DNA of 6,257 nt, from assembly GCA_946406095.1 (NCBI GenBank), contig CAMJJO010000101.1:1-6257 (forward strand), given 5' to 3'. Of this stretch, positions 1-6,257 are shown in pieces. The stretch is from an uncultured Bacteroidales bacterium. Lineage in GTDB: Bacteria; Bacteroidota; Bacteroidia; Bacteroidales; UBA932. Numbering within the stretch: position 1 is the stretch's first letter; every line of letters starts with the position of its first letter. The translations under genes and the position numbers were made by a program. The notes under the pieces were generated by a model, which made no database searches, had not been told where the DNA came from, and saw only the letters and a list, made by a program, of their open reading frames with translations.

Positions 1-1
1 C

Positions 2-1015
2 AATGCCAAGCTCGCCACGGAGGAATTCCGCGGCCAGGCCCTCATCCGCAAGTTCGGAGTGAAGGTGGTCTGCACCACCGACGATCCCGCCGACGACCTC
101 CGCTGGCACAAGATGATCGCCGAGCATCCATTCGGCACCAAGGTGCTGCCTGCATGGCGTCCGGACAAGGCGATGGCAATCGAGGATCCCAAGTCCTACA
201 AGGAATACCTGAAGAAACTTGGCGAGGCCGCCGATAAGGAGATAGATTCCTACGCAGACCTCATCGAGGCCCTGCAGAAGAGGCACGATTTCTTTGCCGC
301 CAACGGCTGCAAGCTCTCCGACCACGGCCTGGAGACCTTCTATGCCGCCGACTACAAGCAGATCGAAATCGAGGCCATCTTCAAGATGGTTCTCCTCGGC
401 AAGCGCCCTTCGGAGGGAGAGCTTCTGAAGTTCCGCAGCGCCTTCCTGCACGATATGGCCGTCATGGATGCAGAGTCCGGCTGGGCACAGCAGTTCCACG
501 TCGGTGCCATCCGCAACAACAACAGCAAGATGTTCAACCTGGTAGGCCCCGACACCGGTTTCGATGCCATCCACGACCTGCCCACCGCAGCTGCCGGCCA
601 CAAGTTCTTCGACCGTCTGGCATCCGAGGACAAGCTCGCCAAGACCATCCTCTACTGCCTCAATCCCAAGGATAACGAGGTGATGACGGTGATGGCCTAC
701 ACCTTCAACGACGGCACCTTCCCCGGCAAGATGCAGTTCGGCTCCGGCTGGTGGTTCCTGGATCAGGAAGACGGCATGCGCAAGCAGCTGAACGCCCTCA
801 GCGCCCTCGGGCTCCTGAGCCGTTTCGTGGGCATGCTCACCGACAGCCGCTCCTTCATCAGCTATCCCCGCCACGAGTATTTCCGCCGCATCCTCTGCGA
901 CGTGCTCGGCAAGGATATCGAAGACGGACGCCTGCCCGCATCCGAGATGGATTTCATCGGCCAGATGGTAGAAGACATCTGCTACAATAACGCCGACCGT
1001 TACTTCGGATTCTAG
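2..1015 (+). CDS. uxaC: Uronate isomerase (glucuronate/galacturonate isomerase), 3' part
   Basis: Cytoplasmic isomerase converting D-galacturonate to D-tagaturonate (and D-glucuronate to D-fructuronate), the first step of hexuronate breakdown. The reading frame is open from base 2, so the gene begins upstream; about 337 residues are visible of a family length near 470, and the N-terminal part with the usual metal-binding histidines is missing. A GTG at 59 lies inside the conserved stretch before CTTDDP and is not the true start. Family hallmarks match the E. coli enzyme as I recall it: CTTDDP (about 71-88), GCKLSDHG (305-328), GAIRNNN (503-523), LLGPDTGFD-like LVGPDTGFD, LYCLNPKDNEV, FGSGWW (737-754), LTDSRSF (836-856) and RHEYFRR (869-889), ending NNADRYF. 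It is followed after one base by the pectate lyase gene, suggesting one transcript. With uxaB and uxaA downstream, galacturonate is the likelier substrate in this pathway. Confidence 0.96.
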   Translation, partial: NAKLATEEFRGQALIRKFGVKVVCTTDDPADDLRWHKMIAEHPFGTKVLPAWRPDKAMAIEDPKSYKEYLKKLGEAADKEIDSYADLIEALQKRHDFFAANGCKLSDHGLETFYAADYKQIEIEAIFKMVLLGKRPSEGELLKFRSAFLHDMAVMDAESGWAQQFHVGAIRNNNSKMFNLVGPDTGFDAIHDLPTAAAGHKFFDRLASEDKLAKTILYCLNPKDNEVMTVMAYTFNDGTFPGKMQFGSGWWFLDQEDGMRKQLNALSALGLLSRFVGMLTDSRSFISYPRHEYFRRILCDVLGKDIEDGRLPASEMDFIGQMVEDICYNNADRYFGF

Positions 1016-1016
1016 C

Positions 1017-1073
1017 GTGAAACGTCTGATTTACATTCTTGCATTGGCCTCCGTGCTGTTCTTCGTACAGTGC
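1017..1073 (+). other. Lipoprotein signal peptide with atypical lipobox
   Basis: A basic start (MKR), a hydrophobic core of about 14 residues and a cysteine at residue 19 (codon 1071-1073) give a signal peptidase II type signal. The residues before the cysteine are FVQ, so the -1 position is Gln rather than the usual Gly, Ala or Ser. The mature end begins CGGNVDDS; the acidic residues shortly after the cysteine recall the surface-export signals described for Bacteroidetes lipoproteins, so display on the cell surface is possible. That location is an inference. Confidence 0.75.
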
Positions 1074-2840
1074 GGAGGTAATGTTGATGATTCCAAGCCG
1101 GAAGAGGTTGAAGTGGTGACTCCGGAGGAACCCGGAACGCCGGAACAGCCCGAAAAACCGGAACAGCCCGAGCAACCCGAACAGCCTGAGCAACCGGGCA
1201 CCGTCGCTGGCGACAACGACGAACTGCCCTGCCCCAACCCTCCCGCAGCCGGGACCGTCGATCCGACAGCCCTGTCCGGGTACGGCGCGGCCGTGACCGG
1301 TGGTGCAGGAGCGAGCGCAGCCAATACACTGCACTTCGATTCGGGCAAGGCCCTTCAGACCTGGCTCCTGGCTCGTGCCAAGGCCGAGAAGAAGGGGGAA
1401 TCCGCACCGGTAATCATCTGGCTCAGCGGCACTTTCAAGCCCGGCGACGGCCGCGATTTCAGCGAAGCGCATCCCTGGTTCGACGTCAAGGAAGTGAGCA
1501 ATCTCTCCTTCATCGGCACCGATACCTTCGTGATGGACCGCATCGGCCTGATGTGCGTGCGCGCCAAGAATATCATCATCCGCAACATCAATTTCCAGCA
1601 GCCCAAGGCTGACAATGGGGCTGATGCTGTTTCGATGCAGGAGTGCGACGGGGTATGGGTGGATCACTGTACCTTCACCTCGCTCAATCAGACAAAGGAT
1701 TACGAGGATGGTTCCTGCGACATCACCCATGCGTCCAAGAACGTTACAGTGAGCTGGTGCCGCTTCGTGAAGACGCAGAAGTCCTGCCTCGTGGGCCACT
1801 CCAACACCGCAAGCGACGATGTCGCCATCACCGCCACCTTCCACCACAACTGGTTCGACCAGTCCAGTTCCAGGCATCCCCGCGTCCGCTTTGGCAAGGT
1901 TCACGTCTACAACAACCTTTATGACGGATGCACCACCTACGGGGTGGGGTCCGCCTACGGAGCGAAGGTGCTGGTGGAATACAATTACTTCGACGGCGTG
2001 CAGCTGCCGACCGACATCTGTACCTATCCTGCAAAAGAAAGCAACGAATCCAACCTGCAGGGGAGCGTGGCCGGATATCTCTATGCCACGCAGGATGTCT
2101 TTGCAAACAAGCCCGCAAAGGCCAGGAGCCCCTATCCGCTGACCAATGTAAAGTACGACGCATACGGCGGCACGGCCGGCACGGAGCTTAGCTATGCCGA
2201 TTTCAAGCCCTCGTACTCCTACACCGTGACTGCGGCGGACGGAGTGCCTGCGCTCGTGAAGGCGAATGCCGGCTATGGTAAGATGGATGGATTTGCTTCA
2301 GCACCGGTCGGAGTCAACAACGGGGGAGTCGACATCACCGATCCGGACCCTGGCAACGGGGACGAGCCCGGCGTGACTCCCGGGGACGGCGCCCCTCATG
2401 TCTATTCGATTAGCATGAGCGATTCCAAGGCGGTGACAGTTACGGTGGACGGCAAAGCCGGAGGATCATACTTCTCGAACTCCACCAGCGTCGCCGACTT
2501 CAGCAAGCCATCCACCACCACCTACAACGGCCCGTTCGAAATCGGTGGCACAAGCTACAAATACGGTTTCAAGATGGACAGCAACGGCTATATCACTTTC
2601 AAGACATCTGCTGAATTCAAATCCACCGTGCAGTTCTGGTTTGCCCGCCGCAAAGAGGCTGACAGCTCCGCGCAGATGCAGCTGATTCCTTCGGGAGGAG
2701 AAGCCAGAGTGTTCGAATCTCCCTTCGGCGCTTTCGCTGATTCCGGGGTGATATCACTCGAAAAGAATACGGAATATACCGTAAAACAGAAATCAAAAGA
2801 GCAGGCGGTAATCCTGCTTATAGTTAAAGAAGAGGAATAA
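1017..2840 (+). CDS. Pectate lyase (polysaccharide lyase family 1 type), predicted lipoprotein
   Basis: Predicted to cleave polygalacturonate by calcium-dependent beta-elimination, giving 4,5-unsaturated oligogalacturonides. Parts of the 607 residues in order: lipoprotein signal peptide (1-18, Cys19); acidic then Pro-Glu-Gln-rich tether (about 24-63); parallel beta-helix lyase domain (about 85-425); Gly/Asp/Pro linker (about 436-460); C-terminal beta-rich domain (about 461-607) of no family I can name. PL1 marks are NLSFIG (162-167), DAVSM (203-207), WVDHCTF (214-220), DGSCDIT (231-237) and the RxPxxR motif RHPRVR (286-291) followed by VYNN; Arg286 is the likely catalytic base and the aspartates likely calcium ligands, by analogy with PelC. 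The GTG start is set by the signal peptide: no in-frame ATG occurs before residue 173, and an in-frame stop at 969-971 blocks an upstream start. It sits one base after uxaC and four bases before uxaB, so it is probably co-transcribed. Pectate lyase is strongly supported; pectin lyase activity on methylated substrate is less likely but not excluded. Confidence 0.93.
   Translation: MKRLIYILALASVLFFVQCGGNVDDSKPEEVEVVTPEEPGTPEQPEKPEQPEQPEQPEQPGTVAGDNDELPCPNPPAAGTVDPTALSGYGAAVTGGAGASAANTLHFDSGKALQTWLLARAKAEKKGESAPVIIWLSGTFKPGDGRDFSEAHPWFDVKEVSNLSFIGTDTFVMDRIGLMCVRAKNIIIRNINFQQPKADNGADAVSMQECDGVWVDHCTFTSLNQTKDYEDGSCDITHASKNVTVSWCRFVKTQKSCLVGHSNTASDDVAITATFHHNWFDQSSSRHPRVRFGKVHVYNNLYDGCTTYGVGSAYGAKVLVEYNYFDGVQLPTDICTYPAKESNESNLQGSVAGYLYATQDVFANKPAKARSPYPLTNVKYDAYGGTAGTELSYADFKPSYSYTVTAADGVPALVKANAGYGKMDGFASAPVGVNNGGVDITDPDPGNGDEPGVTPGDGAPHVYSISMSDSKAVTVTVDGKAGGSYFSNSTSVADFSKPSTTTYNGPFEIGGTSYKYGFKMDSNGYITFKTSAEFKSTVQFWFARRKEADSSAQMQLIPSGGEARVFESPFGAFADSGVISLEKNTEYTVKQKSKEQAVILLIVKEEE
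1137..1199 (+). repeat. Pro-Glu-Gln tandem repeat in the pectate lyase tether
   Basis: Codons 41-61 of the lyase encode a run based on the three-residue unit Pro-Glu-Gln (one copy is Pro-Glu-Lys), built from imperfect 9-base units such as CCCGAGCAA and CCGGAACAG. Synonymous differences between units suggest selection on the protein rather than a very recent expansion. It follows the acidic segment after the lipidated cysteine and probably acts as an extended, flexible spacer holding the catalytic domain away from the membrane. Confidence 0.85.
2397..2837 (+). other. C-terminal accessory domain of the pectate lyase
   Basis: About 147 residues after a Gly/Asp/Pro linker, beginning HVYSISMS and ending KEEE. 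It alternates short beta-like segments with turns, contains the stretch YKYGFKMDSNGYITFKT (about residues 514-530) and ends with a hydrophobic strand AVILLIV. Length and composition suggest a beta-sandwich module. I recall similar segments (a strand with a KM-S motif, then an ITF strand) at the C-termini of other Bacteroidetes pectate lyases, but cannot assign a named family. A carbohydrate-binding role is possible; a purely structural role is equally open. Confidence 0.55.
2832..2836 (+). promoter_or_regulatory. uxaB: Possible ribosome binding site for uxaB
   Basis: The bases GAGGA lie eight bases before the uxaB ATG at 2845, inside the last codons of the lyase gene, in an A-rich context. 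This is a reasonable Shine-Dalgarno match, while the starts of the lyase gene and uxaA show none. Because these bases also encode the Glu-rich end of the lyase and Bacteroidetes depend little on such sites, its role is uncertain. Confidence 0.35.
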
Positions 2841-2844
2841 TTAA

Positions 2845-4284
2845 ATGGAAAGATTAACCCGCACCTCCGCCCCGCAGGCGAAGAACTACACCGAAAAGGT
2901 AATCCAGTTCGGAGAAGGCAACTTCCTCCGCGCATTCATCGAATGGATAATCTGGAAGACGAATCAGAAAACCAACTTCAACGCTTCGGTCGTTGTAGTC
3001 CAGCCCATAGACAGGGGAATGGTGGACATGCTCAATGAGCAGGATGGCCTCTATCACCTCAATCTCCAGGGCATTCTGGACGGGAAACCCGTGGATAGCG
3101 TCGACCTTATCGACGTGATCTCCCGCGGCATCAATCCCTACCGCGATTTCCAGGATTACCTGAAGCTCGCCGAGCAGCCCGAGATGCGTTTCATAGTATC
3201 CAATACTACCGAGGCCGGCATTGCTTTCGATCCTTCCTGCAAGTTCACCGATGCTCCTGCTAGTTCTTATCCCGGCAAGCTTGTCCAGCTGCTTTACCAT
3301 CGCTACGAGCATTTCAAGGGCGATATGGGCAAGGGATTCATAATCTTCCCCTGCGAGCTCATATTCGAGAACGGCAAGCACCTCAAGGAATGCATCCGCC
3401 AGTACATAGAGCTCTGGAAACTCGGTGAAGATTTCAGCAACTGGTTCGAGAAGGCCTGCGGTGTGTACAGCACCCTCGTGGACCGCATCGTGCCCGGTTA
3501 CCCCCGCGACAATGCCGCAGAACTCTGCGAGCGCGTGGGCTATGATGACCATCTTCTCGACAAGGGCGAGATCTTCCACCTCTGGGTGGTCGAAGCTCCC
3601 AAAGAGATAGAGAAGGAGTTCCCTGCCGACAAGGCCGGCCTGAACGTGCTCTTCGTGCCGAGCGAGGCCCCTTACCACGAGAGGAAGGTGACTCTGCTGA
3701 ACGGCCCCCATACCGTGCTGGCCCCCGTGGGATATCTCAGCGGCCTGAACACCGTTCGTGAGTGCTGCGAAGACGAGACCATAGGTGCATTCCTTCACAG
3801 GGTGATGTTCGATGAACTTCTCCCTACCCTGAATCTTCCAGAAGAAGAGCTCCGCAAGTTCGCGTCTGCAGTCCTCGAGCGCTTCGTGAATCCTTTCGTG
3901 AAGCATTTCGTCACCAGCATCATGCTTAACGCCTTCCCCAAGTTCAAGACCCGCGACCTTCCCGGGCTCAAGACCTATCTCGAGCGCAAGGGAGAGCTGC
4001 CCAAGGGCATAGTCCTCGGTCTCGCCGCAATCTGCACCTACTATAAGGGTGGAAAGAGGGGAGATGATGAGATCGTGGTGAACGACGACGAGGCGATCAA
4101 GAAGCTTCTGGTTGACCTTTGGGCAACCGGAGACGTGGAGGCTGTTGCGAAGGGTGTGCTGGGTGCCGAGTTCATCTGGGACGAAGACCTGAACAAGATT
4201 CCCGGCCTGACCGGAATGCTCGCCATCGACCTTGCCCTTATCCAGAGGGAAGGAATGCGCGCTGCAGTCAAGAGCATCCTTTAG
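2845..4284 (+). CDS. uxaB: Tagaturonate reductase (altronate oxidoreductase)
   Basis: NAD(H)-dependent cytoplasmic reduction of D-tagaturonate to D-altronate, the second step of galacturonate catabolism. At 479 residues it is close to E. coli UxaB (about 483) and looks complete. It belongs to the long-chain mannitol dehydrogenase family. The N-terminal nucleotide-binding domain opens with IQFGEGNFLRAF (residues 20-31), an atypical glycine motif usual for UxaB, followed by VSNTTEAGI (118-126), FPCELI (168-173) and VDRIVPGYP (212-220). The helical C-terminal domain carries the family's Lys-Asn-His signature in KVTLLNGPHT, giving Lys281, Asn286 and His289 as likely catalytic residues. The relative UxuB (fructuronate reductase) is less likely: the FGEGNFLR start and the adjacent uxaA favour UxaB. 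The ATG lies four bases after the lyase stop and the gene ends three bases before uxaA, so translation is probably coupled along a polycistronic message. Confidence 0.95.
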   Translation: MERLTRTSAPQAKNYTEKVIQFGEGNFLRAFIEWIIWKTNQKTNFNASVVVVQPIDRGMVDMLNEQDGLYHLNLQGILDGKPVDSVDLIDVISRGINPYRDFQDYLKLAEQPEMRFIVSNTTEAGIAFDPSCKFTDAPASSYPGKLVQLLYHRYEHFKGDMGKGFIIFPCELIFENGKHLKECIRQYIELWKLGEDFSNWFEKACGVYSTLVDRIVPGYPRDNAAELCERVGYDDHLLDKGEIFHLWVVEAPKEIEKEFPADKAGLNVLFVPSEAPYHERKVTLLNGPHTVLAPVGYLSGLNTVRECCEDETIGAFLHRVMFDELLPTLNLPEEELRKFASAVLERFVNPFVKHFVTSIMLNAFPKFKTRDLPGLKTYLERKGELPKGIVLGLAAICTYYKGGKRGDDEIVVNDDEAIKKLLVDLWATGDVEAVAKGVLGAEFIWDEDLNKIPGLTGMLAIDLALIQREGMRAAVKSIL

Positions 4285-4287
4285 TTT

Positions 4288-5775
4288 ATGACAGACTACA
4301 TCAAGATCAACCCTGCCGACAATGTGGCAGTAGCGCTCCATCCCCTCCCCAAGGGGATGGTTGCTTTAGGCGTCACCCTCCTGCAGGATGTGCCCCAGGG
4401 GCATAAGTTCACTCTCGTCGACCTCGCTGAAGGCGACAACGTAATCAAGTACGGCTATCCCATAGGGCACGTTACGAAAGATGCTCCTGCTGGCAGCTGG
4501 ATCGATCATTCCTGCATCAAGACCAATCTCTCCGGCCTTCTGGAATATAAATACGAACCGGTGGCGGATACTACCGCTGCGGCTTGTGGCATTCCTTCCG
4601 CAGCGACCTTCAAGGGCTATAGGAGAGCGGATGGGCAGGTCGGAATCCGCAACCAGATCTGGGTCATCCCCACGGTAGGCTGCGTGAACGGCATCTGCGA
4701 GCAGATAGTGTCGCGGTTTAAAACGGAACAGACCACAACCGGCAGCGTCGACGCCATCGTCACCTTCCCCCACAACTACGGCTGCTCCCAGCTCGGCGGT
4801 GACCACGAAAACACCCGCCGCGTGCTTGCCGACATGGTGCGCCACCCCAATGCGGGCGGTGTGCTGGTGGTGAGCCTCGGCTGCGAGAACAACCAGCTGG
4901 ATGCCTTCCGCGAGCTGGTAGGCCCCGTCGACGAAAAGCGCGTGAAGATGTTCGCTTGCCAGAAAGTGGAGGATGAGATCGAATACGGCGTTCAGTGCCT
5001 GCGCGAGATCTTCGAAGCCTGCAAAGGCGATGTCCGCGAGGAAATTCCCGTGAGCGAACTCCGCGTCGGCCTCAAGTGCGGAGGTTCCGACGGCCTCTCC
5101 GGCATCACGGCAAACCCCCTTCTCGGAGTCTTTTCCGACTGGCTGGTGGCGCAGGGAGGTACGACGGTGCTGACCGAGGTTCCGGAGATGTTCGGAGCGG
5201 AGACCATCCTCATGAACCGCTGCCAGGATGAATCCACCTTCGACCAAACCGTGCATCTCATCAACGACTTCAAGGACTACTTCATGAAGCAGGGGATGCC
5301 CGTGTACGAGAATCCTTCTCCCGGCAACAAGGCCGGAGGCATCTCCACACTGGAGGAAAAGTCGCTCGGATGCACGCAGAAGTGCGGTTCTTCCACTGTC
5401 CGCGGAGTTCTGAAATATGCCGACCGCTTGCAGAAGAAGGGCCTGAACCTCCTGAGCGCCCCCGGGAACGACCTGGTTGCATCCACCGCCCTCGGCGCGT
5501 CAGGATGCCAGATGGTGCTCTTCACCACCGGCCGCGGCACTCCGTTCGGGAGTTTCGTGCCCACGATGAAGATATCCACCAATTCGCAGATAGCTGCGCT
5601 CAAGCCGGGCTGGATAGACTTCAACGCCGGCGTGCTGGTAGAGGAAACGTCGATGGAGCAGCTCGCGGCAGAATTCCGCGACTACGTGCTGGCGGTTGCG
5701 TCGGGAGAACCCGTAAACAACGAGAAGCACGGCATACGCGAAATCGCGATATTCAAAACGGGGGTTACCCTCTAA
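4288..5775 (+). CDS. uxaA: Altronate dehydratase
   Basis: Dehydrates D-altronate to 2-keto-3-deoxy-D-gluconate, the third step of galacturonate catabolism; the family is iron-dependent. At 495 residues it matches the full-length E. coli enzyme. The N-terminal SAF-type domain (about 8-92) includes GHKFTLVDLAEGD (38-50), YPIGHV (57-62) and the histidine of WIDHS (71-75). The UxaA/galactarate dehydratase core follows: RRADGQVGIRNQIWVIPTVGC (split across about 112-132), HNYGCSQLGGDHENTRR (162-178), SLGCENNQ (196-203), GLKCGGSDGLSGITANP (261-277) and the late GSSTVRGVLKYADR segment (367-380). Galactarate dehydratase GarD shares this architecture, but the neighbouring uxaB makes altronate the likely substrate. 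It starts three bases after uxaB with no Shine-Dalgarno match. Its TAA overlaps the stop codon of the convergent regulator gene. Confidence 0.95.
   Translation: MTDYIKINPADNVAVALHPLPKGMVALGVTLLQDVPQGHKFTLVDLAEGDNVIKYGYPIGHVTKDAPAGSWIDHSCIKTNLSGLLEYKYEPVADTTAAACGIPSAATFKGYRRADGQVGIRNQIWVIPTVGCVNGICEQIVSRFKTEQTTTGSVDAIVTFPHNYGCSQLGGDHENTRRVLADMVRHPNAGGVLVVSLGCENNQLDAFRELVGPVDEKRVKMFACQKVEDEIEYGVQCLREIFEACKGDVREEIPVSELRVGLKCGGSDGLSGITANPLLGVFSDWLVAQGGTTVLTEVPEMFGAETILMNRCQDESTFDQTVHLINDFKDYFMKQGMPVYENPSPGNKAGGISTLEEKSLGCTQKCGSSTVRGVLKYADRLQKKGLNLLSAPGNDLVASTALGASGCQMVLFTTGRGTPFGSFVPTMKISTNSQIAALKPGWIDFNAGVLVEETSMEQLAAEFRDYVLAVASGEPVNNEKHGIREIAIFKTGVTL
5772..5775. other. Overlapping stop codons of convergent genes
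   Basis: The uxaA stop TAA occupies 5773-5775 on the + strand, and the regulator's stop TAG occupies 5772-5774 on the - strand, so the two coding regions overlap by four bases. There is no intergenic room, and I see no GC-rich hairpin followed by a T-run on either strand here. Transcripts from each side must end inside the opposite gene or by a factor-dependent route. Confidence 0.9.
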
Positions 5776-6257
5776 TAGTATTCCTCGTTATAGCGGGTGA
5801 GGATGTCCATCGAGACGAAATTATCCCGCTTGGCAGGGGTTTTGCCGAAGACTATGTAGTCCGACAGGGTGCCGATGGCGTGATGGATCTGCTCGTCCGG
5901 ACGCTGTGCTATCAGAGCAGTTACCGTGCCCTCCTTCAGGGCAGAAAGATTTGCCGCGAGGTTGTCGAATCCGACCACGCGGTAATTTCTTTCCGGGTGG
6001 CGCTCCAGGAAGGGAGTGACCAGATAGATGCGGGAGTTGTACATCGCTATGTGGCGCACACCGGGATGCAGGTCGAAGAACTCCTCGAGTATTCCGTCAA
6101 TCTCTTCCGGCTTGTTGGGATCGATGAACACGCTGCTCATCTTGCAGGAAGGGAAGTGCTTGGAGATGTAGTCTATGAAGCCTTCGCGGCGGTGTATTGT
6201 GGGGTCCGACTGGCCGTGCTTGTCACGCTGGACGCGCACTGCGGCAACCTCGCGCAC
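5772..6257 (-). CDS. LacI-type transcriptional regulator, C-terminal part
   Basis: About 161 residues of the sugar-binding (periplasmic-binding-protein-like) domain of a LacI/GalR-type regulator. The frame is open at the right edge of the window, where the first codon is an interior one, so the N-terminal helix-turn-helix and roughly half of a usual 330-350 residue protein are missing. Visible features are the RREGFIDYI helix (about 23-31 of the fragment), VVGFDNL (94-100), where the Asp is a typical effector contact, ALKEGTVTALIAQRPDEQ (106-123), typical of the last strand and helix of the domain, and a DILTRYNEEYY tail of the kind seen in Bacteroidetes members. Its convergent position beside the galacturonate genes suggests it senses a uronate or pathway intermediate and controls them. 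A periplasmic sugar-binding protein is an alternative, but the C-terminal style and tail favour the regulator. Confidence 0.85.
   Translation of the reverse strand: MREVAAVRVQRDKHGQSDPTIHRREGFIDYISKHFPSCKMSSVFIDPNKPEEIDGILEEFFDLHPGVRHIAMYNSRIYLVTPFLERHPERNYRVVGFDNLAANLSALKEGTVTALIAQRPDEQIHHAIGTLSDYIVFGKTPAKRDNFVSMDILTRYNEEYY

Noticed and set aside
59..61. GTG at 59 as the start of a short uronate isomerase.
   Set aside because: The frame is open and family-like upstream to base 2 (ALIRKFGVKVV context), so this is an interior codon of a gene cut by the window edge.
954..1904. A 316-residue open frame on the - strand across the uxaC end and the lyase start.
   Set aside because: Low-complexity translation (its Leu/Phe/Gly run is the antisense of the Pro-Glu-Gln repeat) with no domain; the + strand genes explain the region.
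2854..4341. A 495-residue open frame on the - strand covering nearly all of uxaB.
   Set aside because: It mirrors uxaB in the opposite strand and arises from GC-rich codon bias; its translation shows no recognisable domain, while the + strand product is clearly UxaB.
4366..5256. A 296-residue open frame on the - strand inside uxaA.
   Set aside because: Antisense shadow of a strongly conserved enzyme gene, with no recognisable domain of its own.
5762..5770. Short palindrome GGGTTACCC just before the uxaA stop, as an operator or hairpin.
   Set aside because: A four-base arm with a one-base centre cannot form a hairpin, is likely by chance, and sits inside coding sequence.
5792..5830. Inverted repeat AGCGGG ... 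CCCGCT as a possible terminator after uxaA.
   Set aside because: The stem is only six base pairs around a loop of 27 bases, no T-run follows, and it lies within the regulator's coding region.

Overview
The window looks like part of a chromosomal pectin/galacturonate utilisation locus from a GC-rich member of the Bacteroidetes, probably a gut or rumen Bacteroidales. The clues are the lipoprotein-type pectate lyase, the general lack of clear Shine-Dalgarno sequences, the style of the LacI-type regulator's C-terminus, and the close spacing of hexuronate genes. The taxon is an inference; no rRNA or marker gene is present.

Layout: four genes on the + strand follow each other with gaps of 1 to 4 bases. 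They are the 3' part of uxaC (uronate isomerase, entering from the left edge), a PL1-type pectate lyase lipoprotein, uxaB (tagaturonate reductase) and uxaA (altronate dehydratase). A fifth gene on the - strand, the C-terminal half of a LacI-type regulator, meets uxaA tail to tail, with the two stop codons overlapping. The window is almost completely coding; no stretch over 300 bases lacks a gene, and no RNA gene, mobile element, CRISPR array or intrinsic terminator was seen.

How it fits together: the lyase, predicted to be lipid-anchored outside the inner membrane, would cleave de-esterified pectin. Galacturonate released by it and by other enzymes would be isomerised to tagaturonate (UxaC), reduced to altronate (UxaB) and dehydrated to 2-keto-3-deoxygluconate (UxaA). 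Gene order follows reaction order. KDG kinase, KDPG aldolase, transport and the enzymes for unsaturated uronates are not in view. The LacI-type protein is a plausible regulator of the locus, but its DNA-binding domain lies outside the window.

No convincing new biological system was found. The points most worth a second look are the pectate lyase lodged inside the uxaC-uxaB-uxaA run, its unassigned C-terminal domain, its atypical lipobox with a Pro-Glu-Gln tether, and the overlapping convergent stop codons.
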